Below are positions 28,155 to 34,891 of a DNA stretch of 34,891 bases, piece after piece (the first letter of the stretch is position 1; each line of letters begins with the position of its first letter). The notes under the pieces are model-generated. The model searched no databases. It worked only from the letters and a program-made list of their open reading frames with translations, and was not told where the DNA came from. Source of the DNA: Dictyoglomota bacterium (lineage in GTDB: Bacteria; Dictyoglomota; Dictyoglomia; Dictyoglomales; Dictyoglomaceae); assembly GCA_029776735.1 (NCBI GenBank), contig JAKOUL010000100.1, forward strand, positions 1 through 34,891. The letters are read 5' to 3'. The position numbers were made by a program, and so were the translations under genes.

Positions 28155-29356
28155 TTATATAGATTCCATGCTAATTTTTCCTGTTCTCTAAAGTTTCCAA
28201 AGATTACACCCTTAGGGATAAGTTTATTTATTGTTTTCTTAATTTCTTCAGAGATTTTTCCTGGAGGAAATTTAGAGAAAGGAGTTTGTGGAAGAGGCAT
28301 AAAAGTATGAGCATGAATTTTGGCACCAAGTTTTATAAGATCTAAAATAACCTCAGTTGTAAGCTCTATATCCGCCTCTTCCTCGTAAGGAAGCCCAAAG
28401 ATAAAATCTACATTTGGTTTTAAACCATTTTTTGCAGTGACTTCTACCGCTCTATATATATCTGCTACTTTATGACCACGATGAGAAAGGTCTAAAATTT
28501 TTTGACTCCCCGACTGGGCACCGATAACAACATTATCATTATCAGCATATGTTTTAATGATCTCTATAGTCTCTTCAGTTACATATTCTGGTCTTACCTC
28601 AGAAGGGAAAGATCCAAAAAATATTCTTCCTTCTTTTCCTATTATTTTTCTTATACCTGAAAGAAGCTCTTCTATTGCCTGTAAGTTTATGTTTTTACCA
28701 TCAGAAGATCCATAGGAGAATGCATTGGGAGTTATGAATCTTATATCTTTTAGATTCTTTTCTGACATGAATTCAACTATCTCTAAAACTTTACTTATAC
28801 TTCTGTGTCTTACATTAGCTCCAAAAATTTGTGGGGTTTGACAAAAATAGCAAACATATGGGCATCCTCTGCTAATTTCTATAGGTCCAAATCTTCCAAA
28901 CTTCTTAGAAAAAGAAAAATAATCATCTAAATTTATTCTTTGTTTTTCTTCATATATGCCTTTTAATCTCATTCCATTTATGAGTTTATTAATAACATTT
29001 GGAAAAGCTTTTTCCCCTTCCCCTCTTATTACGATATCAAATCCCAATTTTAGGGCACTATAAGGATTTCCTGAAGGATGTGGGCCACCTGCTATAAGAA
29101 TTATTTCAGGAAACTCTTCCTTTACATTCTCAATTAGATTTTTAATATTAAAAAATTGGGTTGTAAAAAAAGATATACAAAATATGATTTGAGATTTATC
29201 ATCTACAATCTTTTTTAAAAAAGAGATAGGATCTTTTTCAGGAGCAAAATAAATAGGTATATATTCAAGATTTTGGTCTTCTTCTACGGCTCCTAATAAT
29301 GCATTTATACTGTACTTATTATCTTTAGAGTTGTAAAATACTAATTTATAACTCAT
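28130..29356 (-). CDS. B12-binding domain / radical SAM protein
   Basis: The start was set to ATG 29356 (MSYKLVFYNSK, 408 aa). A TTG 18 nt upstream would give a slightly longer form. Residues 1-140 form a cobalamin-binding-like Rossmann domain (FGFDIVIRGEGEKAFP and IILIAGGPHPSGNP are typical), without an obvious DxHxxG. The radical SAM domain follows, with CPYVCYFC (Cx3Cx2C) in EISRGCPYVCYFCQTPQIFG binding the [4Fe-4S] cluster and SAM. The overall pattern resembles the MJ_1487-type B12-binding radical SAM family (from memory), whose reaction is not established. There is no Shine-Dalgarno, and a TATCAT lies 8 nt before the ATG, so the mRNA may be leaderless. Confidence 0.9.
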   Translation of the reverse strand: MSYKLVFYNSKDNKYSINALLGAVEEDQNLEYIPIYFAPEKDPISFLKKIVDDKSQIIFCISFFTTQFFNIKNLIENVKEEFPEIILIAGGPHPSGNPYSALKLGFDIVIRGEGEKAFPNVINKLINGMRLKGIYEEKQRINLDDYFSFSKKFGRFGPIEISRGCPYVCYFCQTPQIFGANVRHRSISKVLEIVEFMSEKNLKDIRFITPNAFSYGSSDGKNINLQAIEELLSGIRKIIGKEGRIFFGSFPSEVRPEYVTEETIEIIKTYADNDNVVIGAQSGSQKILDLSHRGHKVADIYRAVEVTAKNGLKPNVDFIFGLPYEEEADIELTTEVILDLIKLGAKIHAHTFMPLPQTPFSKFPPGKISEEIKKTINKLIPKGVIFGNFREQEKLAWNLYNYFSSEAL

Positions 29357-29364
29357 ATTTTTAT

Positions 29365-29370
29365 ATGATA
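29365..29370 (-). promoter_or_regulatory. Candidate -10 box for the radical SAM gene (leaderless start)
   Basis: TATCAT on the minus strand is 8 nt from the ATG at 29356. Transcription would begin within about 2 nt of the start codon, and there is no Shine-Dalgarno between. The -35 is poor (TTTTAT at 17 nt). Confidence 0.45.
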
Positions 29371-29406
29371 GCAAAAATTTTTATTTAATAAAAATCCTTT
29401 AAAAAT

Positions 29407-29435
29407 TTGACTTTTAAAATAAAATTTTTTATTCT
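29407..29435 (+). promoter_or_regulatory. Ferredoxin gene promoter
   Basis: TTGACT (29407-29412), 17 nt, TATTCT (29430-29435), giving a leader of about 30 nt to ATG 29472. Confidence 0.6.
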
Positions 29436-29471
29436 CTTAAAAGAAAAATTTTGGGTAAAAGGAGGATTGAG

Positions 29472-29657
29472 ATGAACGCACCAAAAATTGATAGAGAGCT
29501 TTGTATTGGTTGTGGAGTATGTTCTTCACTTTGTCCTGATGTTTTTGAAATGGATGACGAAGGGAAAGCAGTAGTTATTGAAGGGTCGAATTGTGACTCT
29601 GCAGGGTGTTGCCAAGATGCTGCAGATTCTTGCCCTGTAGGGGCAATAGTTCTATAA
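29472..29657 (+). CDS. Ferredoxin, single [4Fe-4S] Thermotoga-type
   Basis: The 61-residue electron carrier starts at ATG 29472, where AGGAGG lies 6 nt upstream. A TTG at 29451 would place that site inside the gene. Cluster ligands are expected to be Cys11, Cys14 and Cys17 (CIGCGVC) and Cys54 (SCPVGAI). Cys21 and Cys46 or Cys47 lie where Thermotoga maritima ferredoxin has a structural disulfide. Cys41 and the second of the CC pair are extra. The second cluster's CxxCxxC is absent, so this is a monocluster protein. It is followed by a weak hairpin and a cluster with a diiron-type protein. Confidence 0.95.
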   Translation: MNAPKIDRELCIGCGVCSSLCPDVFEMDDEGKAVVIEGSNCDSAGCCQDAADSCPVGAIVL

Positions 29658-29674
29658 ATTTGGATTTTTTTAAT

Positions 29675-29705
29675 GGGAGGGGGTTTTTATCCTTCCTAAA
29701 TTTTT
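29675..29705 (+). terminator. Possible weak intrinsic terminator after ferredoxin
   Basis: GGGAGG (29675-29680) can pair with CCTTCC (29691-29696) over 6 bp including one G-U, with a 10-nt loop. TAAATTTTT follows. The stem is short, so it may be partial, letting some transcription reach the genes downstream. Confidence 0.4.
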
Positions 29706-29722
29706 ATGGAGGGTAATAGATA

Positions 29723-29935
29723 TTGATACCTGAGTCACTGTTAGAAGAGGTTTTATATTTATCTTTAAAAAATGGTGGTGAGTTCTCCGAATCCATATTT
29801 GAAATGACAATTTCGGGCAATTTAAAGGCTATTCTTAAATCTACTAAAGCAAGAAAAGAGATGGAGTTTAATGGGGCATTAGGATCTTCTCTATTTAAAG
29901 TTAGAAGATATAATAATTGTGGGGAGATAGTATAA
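29723..29935 (+). CDS. Hypothetical 70-residue protein
   Basis: A TTG start at 29723 is supported by GGAGGG 9 nt upstream. The protein is soluble, mildly basic in its middle (LKSTKARKEME), with a single cysteine near the C-terminus (NNCGEIV) and no membrane segment. I recognise no family. It ends 15 nt before the ferritin-like gene, whose AGGAGG immediately follows its stop, so the two are probably co-transcribed. Reality as a gene rests on the ribosome binding site and operon fit. Confidence 0.6.
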   Translation: MIPESLLEEVLYLSLKNGGEFSESIFEMTISGNLKAILKSTKARKEMEFNGALGSSLFKVRRYNNCGEIV

Positions 29936-29950
29936 TAAGGAGGGATTTGA

Positions 29951-30424
29951 ATGGTTAAGTTGTTTTCTTCTGCTGATCTTTTAGAGATGGCAATTCATAT
30001 TGAGGAAGAAGGAGAAAAATTTTATAAAATGTTAGAAGATAAAGCTGAAAAAGAAGATTTAAAAAGATTTTTCTCTTTTCTTGCAATAGAAGAGAAAAAA
30101 CATGCTATTACTTTTAAGGAGATCTATAAAGAGATAGAAAAAGAGGGTTTTATATCTGCCTATCCTGATGAGGAAGCTAATAAATATCTTCATGCTTTTG
30201 TAGATTCTCAAGTTTTTATAAATTGGGATGATATGATGAAAAGATCTTACTTCAATATTGAAGAAGTTCTAAATATTGCAATAAACTTGGAGAAGGATTC
30301 AATTCTGTTTTATTATGAGTTGGAAAGGTTTATTCCAGAAAAAGATAAGAAAATTCTACATGAGATAATAAAGCAAGAGAAAAATCATCTATTACAGCTT
30401 ACAGAATTTAAGAAAAGTCTTTAG
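29951..30424 (+). CDS. Ferritin-like/rubrerythrin-type diiron protein without rubredoxin domain
   Basis: The 157-residue four-helix bundle has the expected diiron ligands: a glutamate in AIHIEEEGEKFY of helix 1, EEKKH (Glu48, His51) in helix 2, a glutamate in AINLEKDSILFYYELE of helix 3, and EKNH in helix 4. It resembles the erythrin core of rubrerythrins, which reduce peroxide or handle iron, but lacks the C-terminal rubredoxin domain. The ferredoxin two genes upstream could supply electrons (inference). The ATG follows AAGGAGGG. Confidence 0.88.
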   Translation: MVKLFSSADLLEMAIHIEEEGEKFYKMLEDKAEKEDLKRFFSFLAIEEKKHAITFKEIYKEIEKEGFISAYPDEEANKYLHAFVDSQVFINWDDMMKRSYFNIEEVLNIAINLEKDSILFYYELERFIPEKDKKILHEIIKQEKNHLLQLTEFKKSL

Positions 30425-30432
30425 TTAAGATT

Positions 30433-31986
30433 ATGAAAAAGAGTATTTTAGTATTTATTTTGTTAATTTTACTTTCAAATGCCCTTTTGGGAGGATCTTC
30501 CGAAAGGAATATAAAAATATTTATCCCAGAAAGAGAAATTGATCTTAATAGATTCCTCTTTTCTTATGACTTCTCCTCTTTTAACTTTACGAAATTAATT
30601 TTTAATTCTCTTTTAAGACTGGATTTTGAAACTAAAAAATTTGAAGGGGAGCTTTCTAAAAAATGGTCTATAAAGGAAGATGGGAAGGTATGGATTTTTT
30701 ATCTGAGAGATAATGTAAAATGGCATGATGGATATCCTTTTACTGCCGATGATGTAATTTATACCCTTAACCTTAGAGAAGAGCAAGTTCAAAATAAAAA
30801 TGGATTTTTGGAGAGTATTGAAAAAGTTGATGATTATACCGTGAAGGTGACTTTTGAAGATTCTTTTTATGATTATTCTTATTTTCTTTTCCCGATTTTG
30901 CCAAAACACATCTTTGAGAAAATTGAAAATGAGAAAACTAATTTAAATGTCTTAAGCTTGATAGGTACAGGTCCTTATAAATTAGTAGATTTTTCTTCTG
31001 AGACCATGCTATTAAAGAAAAATCCCTCTTATTGGAAAAGTAATGAGTTAAACTCTTCTCCATATTTTGAAGAGATTGAGATAACCTATAGTGTAGACAA
31101 AAAGAGAGAATGTGATGTTATTTTAGATTGGGAAGAATATACGAATTCTAATGAGTTTATAACCTCGTATATCCCAAGTTTTGATATATATATGCTTTCT
31201 TTCAATCAGAATTTAAGAGCTAATATACCTAAGTATAAAATAATTTGGTTTAGAGATTTGCGTTTTCGTAGGGCTATATCTTTATTAATTAACAGGGATG
31301 CCATAGTTGAAAACTTTTCAGGTAGAGTTTCTCCTATTTATGGTATTTTTTCACCAGGGAATCTGTATTATACCCCTGTTAAGAGTAATAACTATGATCC
31401 TGAGAAAGCAAAAGAGTTATTATTGAGTTTAGGGTTCAAGGATAGAGATGGTGATGGGATATTAGAAGATTCAAGTAGAAATCCTTTAGAATTGAAGATT
31501 ATACTTGCCTCAGATAAGATTTCTAATGGGATTTTTGAGATTCTTAAAGAGGATTTTAAAAAGGCTGGCATAGAATTAACTGGGATCTTTTTAGATGAAG
31601 ATTCAATAATGGCAAGACTTAAGTTTACTTTAAATTGGGAGCTTGTTTTATTTAAATATAGAGATAGCGTGGATCCTTTACATAATATAGATTTCTTTTT
31701 AGATAATGGTAGTATGCATATCTTTAATCCATTCCAGAGAATTCCTGGTACTCCTTGGGAGAAGGAGATAGATAATTTTATACATACTGCAATGACTTTA
31801 AAAGGTCCCATAGGAAAGAAAATTATCTTTTCAAAGATTCAAAAACTCTGGCTTAAAAACTATCCCACTGTAAGTATAGTATCTCCTTTAATATCTATTT
31901 CTTATAAACCAGCTTTTAAAGATCTAAAATTTTACCCCTATTATGGAATCTTTGACGTATTAGAAGATATGAAAATTACTGAATAA
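30433..31986 (+). CDS. ABC transporter solute-binding protein, family 5 (peptide/nickel type)
   Basis: The 517-residue extracytoplasmic binding protein has a signal peptide (MKKSILVFILLILLSNALLGG) without a lipobox cysteine. SBP_bac_5 features are ELSKKWSIKEDGKVWIFYLRDNVKWHDG, FTADDVIYTLNL, IGTGPYKLV, FRDLRFRRAISLLINRDAIV and YDPEKAKELLLSLGFKDRDGDG. It would bind oligopeptides or oligosaccharides, since in thermophiles this family often serves sugars. No permease or ATPase genes of the Opp/Dpp type are in the window. It begins 8 nt after the diiron gene with a weak Shine-Dalgarno. The 3' end overlaps dapF by 11 nt. Confidence 0.9.
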   Translation: MKKSILVFILLILLSNALLGGSSERNIKIFIPEREIDLNRFLFSYDFSSFNFTKLIFNSLLRLDFETKKFEGELSKKWSIKEDGKVWIFYLRDNVKWHDGYPFTADDVIYTLNLREEQVQNKNGFLESIEKVDDYTVKVTFEDSFYDYSYFLFPILPKHIFEKIENEKTNLNVLSLIGTGPYKLVDFSSETMLLKKNPSYWKSNELNSSPYFEEIEITYSVDKKRECDVILDWEEYTNSNEFITSYIPSFDIYMLSFNQNLRANIPKYKIIWFRDLRFRRAISLLINRDAIVENFSGRVSPIYGIFSPGNLYYTPVKSNNYDPEKAKELLLSLGFKDRDGDGILEDSSRNPLELKIILASDKISNGIFEILKEDFKKAGIELTGIFLDEDSIMARLKFTLNWELVLFKYRDSVDPLHNIDFFLDNGSMHIFNPFQRIPGTPWEKEIDNFIHTAMTLKGPIGKKIIFSKIQKLWLKNYPTVSIVSPLISISYKPAFKDLKFYPYYGIFDVLEDMKITE

Positions 31987-32836
31987 TTTTTTCTAATAGC
32001 TCTTCTGACAATATTCCTCTAAAAGTCTCTTCTACAGGACCGATTAAATTTACATTCCAATCTGGTTTTATTCTTACTGCAAGGTTTCCTCCTGGCATTA
32101 TTACTTCTACTTTTTCTCCTACTAATCCCTTTTTGTAAGCTGCAGAGGCAGCTGCACAGGAGCTACTACCTGATGCAAGGGTATATCCTGCACCTCTTTC
32201 CCATATTCTTATCTCTATTTTTTCTGGGGATAAAACTTTTACCATTTGAACATTAGTACGGTTTGGGAAAAGGGAATGATTCTCTAATAGAGGTCCTATC
32301 TTCTTGATTCTATTTTCATCAATATTATCTACAAAAAAGATGCAATGAGGATTCCCTATAGAAAGACATGTTATTCTTATTTTTTCCCCATCTATTTCAA
32401 TTTCCTCATCTATGATTTCTCTTTTCTCACCCTTAACTGGTATTTCAGTGCTATCAAAAGTAATTTTTCCCATCTCTACTTCTATCATCTTCGCTCGTCC
32501 ATTTTTCTCTTCTAAGATATGAGCTTTTACCTTTCCGCCAAGAGTATTTATAGTAAATTCCTTTTTGTCAGTATATTTATAATCACATATAAACTTTGCA
32601 ATGATTCTTATACCATTTCCACTTTTTTCTGCCTCACTTCCATCAGGGTTAAAAATCCTTACTTTAAATTCTTCTGTATTGATTTTCTCTAAAAGTAGAA
32701 TTCCATCAGAACCTATCCCAAAGTTTCTATCACAGATAAGTTTTATAGCCCTTTCTGATAAACTAAAATTTATTTGCTTTTTATCAAAAACTATATAATC
32801 GTTTCCAAGTCCATGACTTTTTACAAAGTTATTCAT
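31976..32836 (-). CDS. dapF: Diaminopimelate epimerase homologue with both catalytic cysteines replaced by serine
   Basis: The 286-residue protein has the full DapF fold: FVKSHGLGNDYIVFD, NFGIGSDGILLLE, FNPDGSEAE, SIGNPHCIFFVD and WERGAGYTLASGSSSCAA. In E. coli DapF the acid/base pair is Cys73 (QCGNG) and Cys217 (ACGSG). Here the aligned residues are Ser72 (KSGNG, codon AGT) and Ser222 (ASGSS, codon TCA). The conserved Glu of ERGAGE is Tyr218. The rest of the substrate pocket looks intact. It may still epimerise a substrate with Ser, act on a different amino acid, or be inactive. I keep the symbol for homology only. The ATG has AAAGGAG upstream and a clear promoter at 32875-32903. Confidence 0.88.
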   Translation of the reverse strand: MNNFVKSHGLGNDYIVFDKKQINFSLSERAIKLICDRNFGIGSDGILLLEKINTEEFKVRIFNPDGSEAEKSGNGIRIIAKFICDYKYTDKKEFTINTLGGKVKAHILEEKNGRAKMIEVEMGKITFDSTEIPVKGEKREIIDEEIEIDGEKIRITCLSIGNPHCIFFVDNIDENRIKKIGPLLENHSLFPNRTNVQMVKVLSPEKIEIRIWERGAGYTLASGSSSCAAASAAYKKGLVGEKVEVIMPGGNLAVRIKPDWNVNLIGPVEETFRGILSEELLEKIIQ

Positions 32837-32874
32837 AATTTTATTCTCCTTTTTTGAAGTTTTACCTTTGAATA

Positions 32875-32903
32875 ATGATAAAATTAAGATAGAGATAATT
32901 CAA
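32875..32903 (-). promoter_or_regulatory. dapF promoter
   Basis: On the minus strand, TTGAAT (32898-32903), 17 nt, TATCAT (32875-32880). The leader is about 32 nt with AAAGGAG before the ATG. The ligase promoter on the opposite strand must overlap this 86-bp gap. TTGAAG (32854-32859) with GATAAA is a weak candidate. Confidence 0.65.
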
Positions 32904-32922
32904 GAGAAAGGGGTAAGAAAAT

Positions 32923-34668
32923 ATGTTATTTAGTGAACTTTCAGAGTATTTTCAAAAGATAGAAGCTACTACAAAGAGAAATGAAATGATAGAAATCTTA
33001 TCTGAACTTTTTAAAGAAGCAGATAAGGAAGAAATAGATAAAATTATTTACTTATTAAATGGGAGAGTAGCTCCTGAATATGAAAAGATAGAATTTGGAA
33101 TCTCTGAAAAGCTTGCCTTAAGAGCTGTAGCTACAGCCTTGAATAAACCTGTGATAGAAGTTGAAAATATACATAAAGAAATAGGAGATTTAGGAGAGAT
33201 AGTCCTCAGAAATTCTAAAGGTGAGGGAAAAGATTTGTCAGTAATAGAAGTTTTTAATGTTCTTTATGAAATTGCTACATTTTCAGGAGAAGGTAGTGTA
33301 GATGCTAAGGTAAATAGACTTGCTTATTTAGTTAATTCTTTGACCCCACAAGGTGGTAAATATGTAGTAAGAGTAGTCCTTGGTAAACTTAGACTCGGGA
33401 TAGGGGAGCCTACCATAATGGATGCTTTGTCTTTTGCAAAAGCAAAAGACAAAAGTCTAAGAGTTTTTATAGAGAGAGCTTTCAATATAACTTCAGATTT
33501 AGGATATGTGGCGAAAGTATTTTGGGAGGGTGGTATAGAGGCTCTTAAAAAGATAAAAGTACAAGTAGGAAGACCCATAAGAATGGCTTTAGCAGAAAGA
33601 GTCCCAAGTGTAGAAGATATTATAAAGAAACTTGGAAAGTGCTCTATAGAACCTAAATTTGATGGTTTTAGATGTCAGATTCATAGAATGGATGATAAGG
33701 TGCGGATCTTTTCAAGAAACTTAGAAGATAATACTCATATGTTTCCTGATTTAGTAGAGGGGATTTTAGAACAAGTAAAATCTAAAGGTGTAATTCTTGA
33801 AGGAGAAGCTATATCATATGATCCTGAGACAGGAGAATTTTATCCGTTTCAAGTTACAGTCCAAAGAAAGAGAAAATATAATATTTCGGAGATGGCGGAA
33901 CTTTTTCCTCTTCAGCTTTTTGCTTTTGATATTTTGTATATTGATGGTGAAGATATTACTTCTCTTCCATATATAAGAAGAAGAGAAAGACTTGAAAATG
34001 CTGTGGAAAAGGGAGAAAAAATTTTTGTTACTGAAAATATTATCACAAATGATCCCAAGGAAATTCAGAACTATTTTGAGGAGTGCATTACTGAGGGATT
34101 AGAAGGTGTTGTGGCTAAAAGATTAGATGCTCCTTATCAAGCTGGGGTTAGGAATTTTAATTGGATAAAATTAAAGCGTTCTTATCAGAGTCAGCTTAGT
34201 GACACGGTAGATTGCGTTATATTAGGATATTTTAAAGGAAGAGGGCATAGGGCAAAATTTGGTATAGGTGCACTTCTTGTGGGAGTATATGATAAAGGTA
34301 GTGATACTTTTAAAACTATAGCTAAAATAGGTACAGGGGCTACAGAAGAAGAATGGGTTAAATTTAGAGAGATTCTTGATGAAATTAAAGTGGAGAATAA
34401 ACCTTATAATGTAGATTCCTTGATTGAAGCTGATGTATGGGTTGATCCTAAATATGTAGTAGAAATTCAAGCTGATGAAATAACTAGAAGTCCTATTCAT
34501 ACTTGTGGAAAAGAAAAAGATGGTTTGGGTTATGCTCTAAGATTTCCGAGGGTGATAGGTTTTATCCGTGATGATAAATTTGCTTTTGATGCAACCACAG
34601 TGGATGAGATCTTGGAAATGTTCAGATTTCAAAGAAAAGAGAAGGCAGATGAAAGTTCTGAAGCTTAA
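32923..34668 (+). CDS. ATP-dependent DNA ligase, archaeal/eukaryotic LigI type
   Basis: The 581-residue ligase joins DNA nicks via an adenylated lysine. The N-terminal DNA-binding domain (about residues 1-205) includes LTPQGGKYVVRVVLGKLRLGIGEPTIMDAL. The nucleotidyltransferase motifs are: I, EPKFDGFR with Lys245; III, VILEGEAISYD; IIIa, LQLFAFDILYIDGED; IV, EGLEGVVAKRL; V, WIKLKRSY. The C-terminal OB domain has VDCVILGYFKGRGHRAKFGIGALLVGV and LRFPRVIGFIRDDK. Length and motif spacing match archaeal LigI (Pyrococcus Lys249), unlike short bacterial LigD-type enzymes. The ATG follows GAAAGGGG. The rRNA promoter starts about 30 nt after the stop with no terminator between. Confidence 0.96.
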   Translation: MLFSELSEYFQKIEATTKRNEMIEILSELFKEADKEEIDKIIYLLNGRVAPEYEKIEFGISEKLALRAVATALNKPVIEVENIHKEIGDLGEIVLRNSKGEGKDLSVIEVFNVLYEIATFSGEGSVDAKVNRLAYLVNSLTPQGGKYVVRVVLGKLRLGIGEPTIMDALSFAKAKDKSLRVFIERAFNITSDLGYVAKVFWEGGIEALKKIKVQVGRPIRMALAERVPSVEDIIKKLGKCSIEPKFDGFRCQIHRMDDKVRIFSRNLEDNTHMFPDLVEGILEQVKSKGVILEGEAISYDPETGEFYPFQVTVQRKRKYNISEMAELFPLQLFAFDILYIDGEDITSLPYIRRRERLENAVEKGEKIFVTENIITNDPKEIQNYFEECITEGLEGVVAKRLDAPYQAGVRNFNWIKLKRSYQSQLSDTVDCVILGYFKGRGHRAKFGIGALLVGVYDKGSDTFKTIAKIGTGATEEEWVKFREILDEIKVENKPYNVDSLIEADVWVDPKYVVEIQADEITRSPIHTCGKEKDGLGYALRFPRVIGFIRDDKFAFDATTVDEILEMFRFQRKEKADESSEA

Positions 34669-34699
34669 AATCTTTATTTAAAAAAATGAGAATACCCTC

Positions 34700-34728
34700 T
34701 TGTCAAAGTGAATAGTATATGATAGAAT
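34700..34728 (+). promoter_or_regulatory. rRNA operon promoter
   Basis: TTGTCA (34700-34705), 17 nt, TAGAAT (34723-34728). Transcription from about 34735 gives a leader of roughly 125 nt before mature 16S rRNA. No second promoter is evident between the ligase stop and this one. Confidence 0.7.
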
Positions 34729-34735
34729 GCATACT

Positions 34736-34754
34736 GCCTGAATGAGAAGCAGGC
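34736..34754 (+). promoter_or_regulatory. Small hairpin at the start of the rRNA leader
   Basis: GCCTG (34736-34740) pairs with CAGGC (34750-34754) around a 9-nt loop, right at the predicted transcription start. It may protect the 5' end or aid assembly. Confidence 0.4.
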
Positions 34755-34824
34755 GAATGCACCTTAGAAAGAGGGAGAATAAGGAGAAGAGAAGCGGGCG
34801 AAGGTAATAAAGAAGGGGTTTAGG

Positions 34825-34843
34825 ATCAGCCCATCTGGCTGAT
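34825..34843 (+). promoter_or_regulatory. rRNA leader hairpin upstream of 16S
   Basis: ATCAGCC (34825-34831) pairs perfectly with GGCTGAT (34837-34843), loop CATCT. It ends 17 nt before the mature 16S 5' end, where leader processing structures usually lie. Confidence 0.55.
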
Positions 34844-34860
34844 ATATAGGTATATATATT

Positions 34861-34891
34861 TGGACGGAGGGTTTGATCCTGGCTCAGGATG
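34861..34891 (+). rRNA. rrs: 16S ribosomal RNA, 5' end (truncated by window)
   Basis: GGTTTGATCCTGGCTCAG is the universal bacterial 5' signature, equivalent to E. coli positions 10-27. Aligning the G before TTTGATC with E. coli G11 puts mature nucleotide 1 at about 34861, within a few bases. Only the first 31 nt are in the window. Confidence 0.95.

Noticed and set aside
29451..29471. TTG 29451 as ferredoxin start
   Set aside because: AGGAGG at 29460-29465 would fall inside the gene. ATG 29472 has ideal spacing and gives the usual length.
31976..32836. Sequencing error as the cause of the missing DapF cysteines
   Set aside because: Two separate sites are changed, the second needs two base changes (TCA versus TGC/TGT), and the frame and other motifs are intact.

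Overview
This is an AT-rich window (roughly one third GC by eye) from a thermophilic bacterium. It is most likely Dictyoglomus, judging from memory of that genus rather than a search. Pointers are an archaeal-type ATP-dependent DNA ligase, DUF763, a double-thioredoxin-fold protein disulfide oxidoreductase, a pullulanase-type GH57 enzyme, a Thermotoga-like ferredoxin, AGGAGG ribosome binding sites, and the 5' end of a bacterial 16S rRNA at the right edge. There are no mobile elements, CRISPR arrays or tRNAs, and no gene-free stretch over 300 bases. The longest gaps are about 190-240 bp and hold promoters, leaders and hairpins.

Layout. 1-7712: a 5'-truncated sensor histidine kinase ending in a degenerate GGDEF-like domain, guaB (-), a GH57 glycosidase overlapping nfi (endonuclease V), and DUF763 (-). 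7778-14580: a secreted or anchored DUF192 protein; then an ABC cassette (fused double permease plus ATPase with a C-terminal AAA-associated domain) behind an unusual leader; then a membrane protein, NfeD, FloA and a small anchored protein. 14522-20723: lipB and a MATE exporter (-), an aldo/keto reductase, a thioredoxin reductase-protein disulfide oxidoreductase operon, and folC (-). 20927-28154: a DUF4914 P-loop protein with a terminator-like leader, pduL, and an operon LapA-nadA-nadB-nadC-EamA for de novo NAD synthesis. 28130-34891: a B12-binding radical SAM protein (-), a ferredoxin / small unknown / diiron-type protein / solute-binding protein cluster, dapF (-) with both catalytic cysteines changed to serine, the DNA ligase, and an rRNA promoter and leader running into 16S rRNA.

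Main points. (1) The ABC permease start lies in the loop of an 11-bp hairpin whose stem contains its Shine-Dalgarno. A 19-codon upstream ORF with its own strong Shine-Dalgarno stops inside the same loop, so translational coupling is likely. (2) All six convergent gene pairs overlap at their 3' ends, by 4 to 59 nt, so none has an intergenic terminator. (3) The DapF homologue lacks both catalytic cysteines. (4) The histidine kinase carries a C-terminal GGDEF-like fold with GFNRF in place of GGDEF. (5) Two genes appear to be transcribed leaderless. Several starts were moved to fit ribosome binding sites: permease 8455, nfeD 11970, aldo/keto reductase 16834, ferredoxin 29472, radical SAM 29356.
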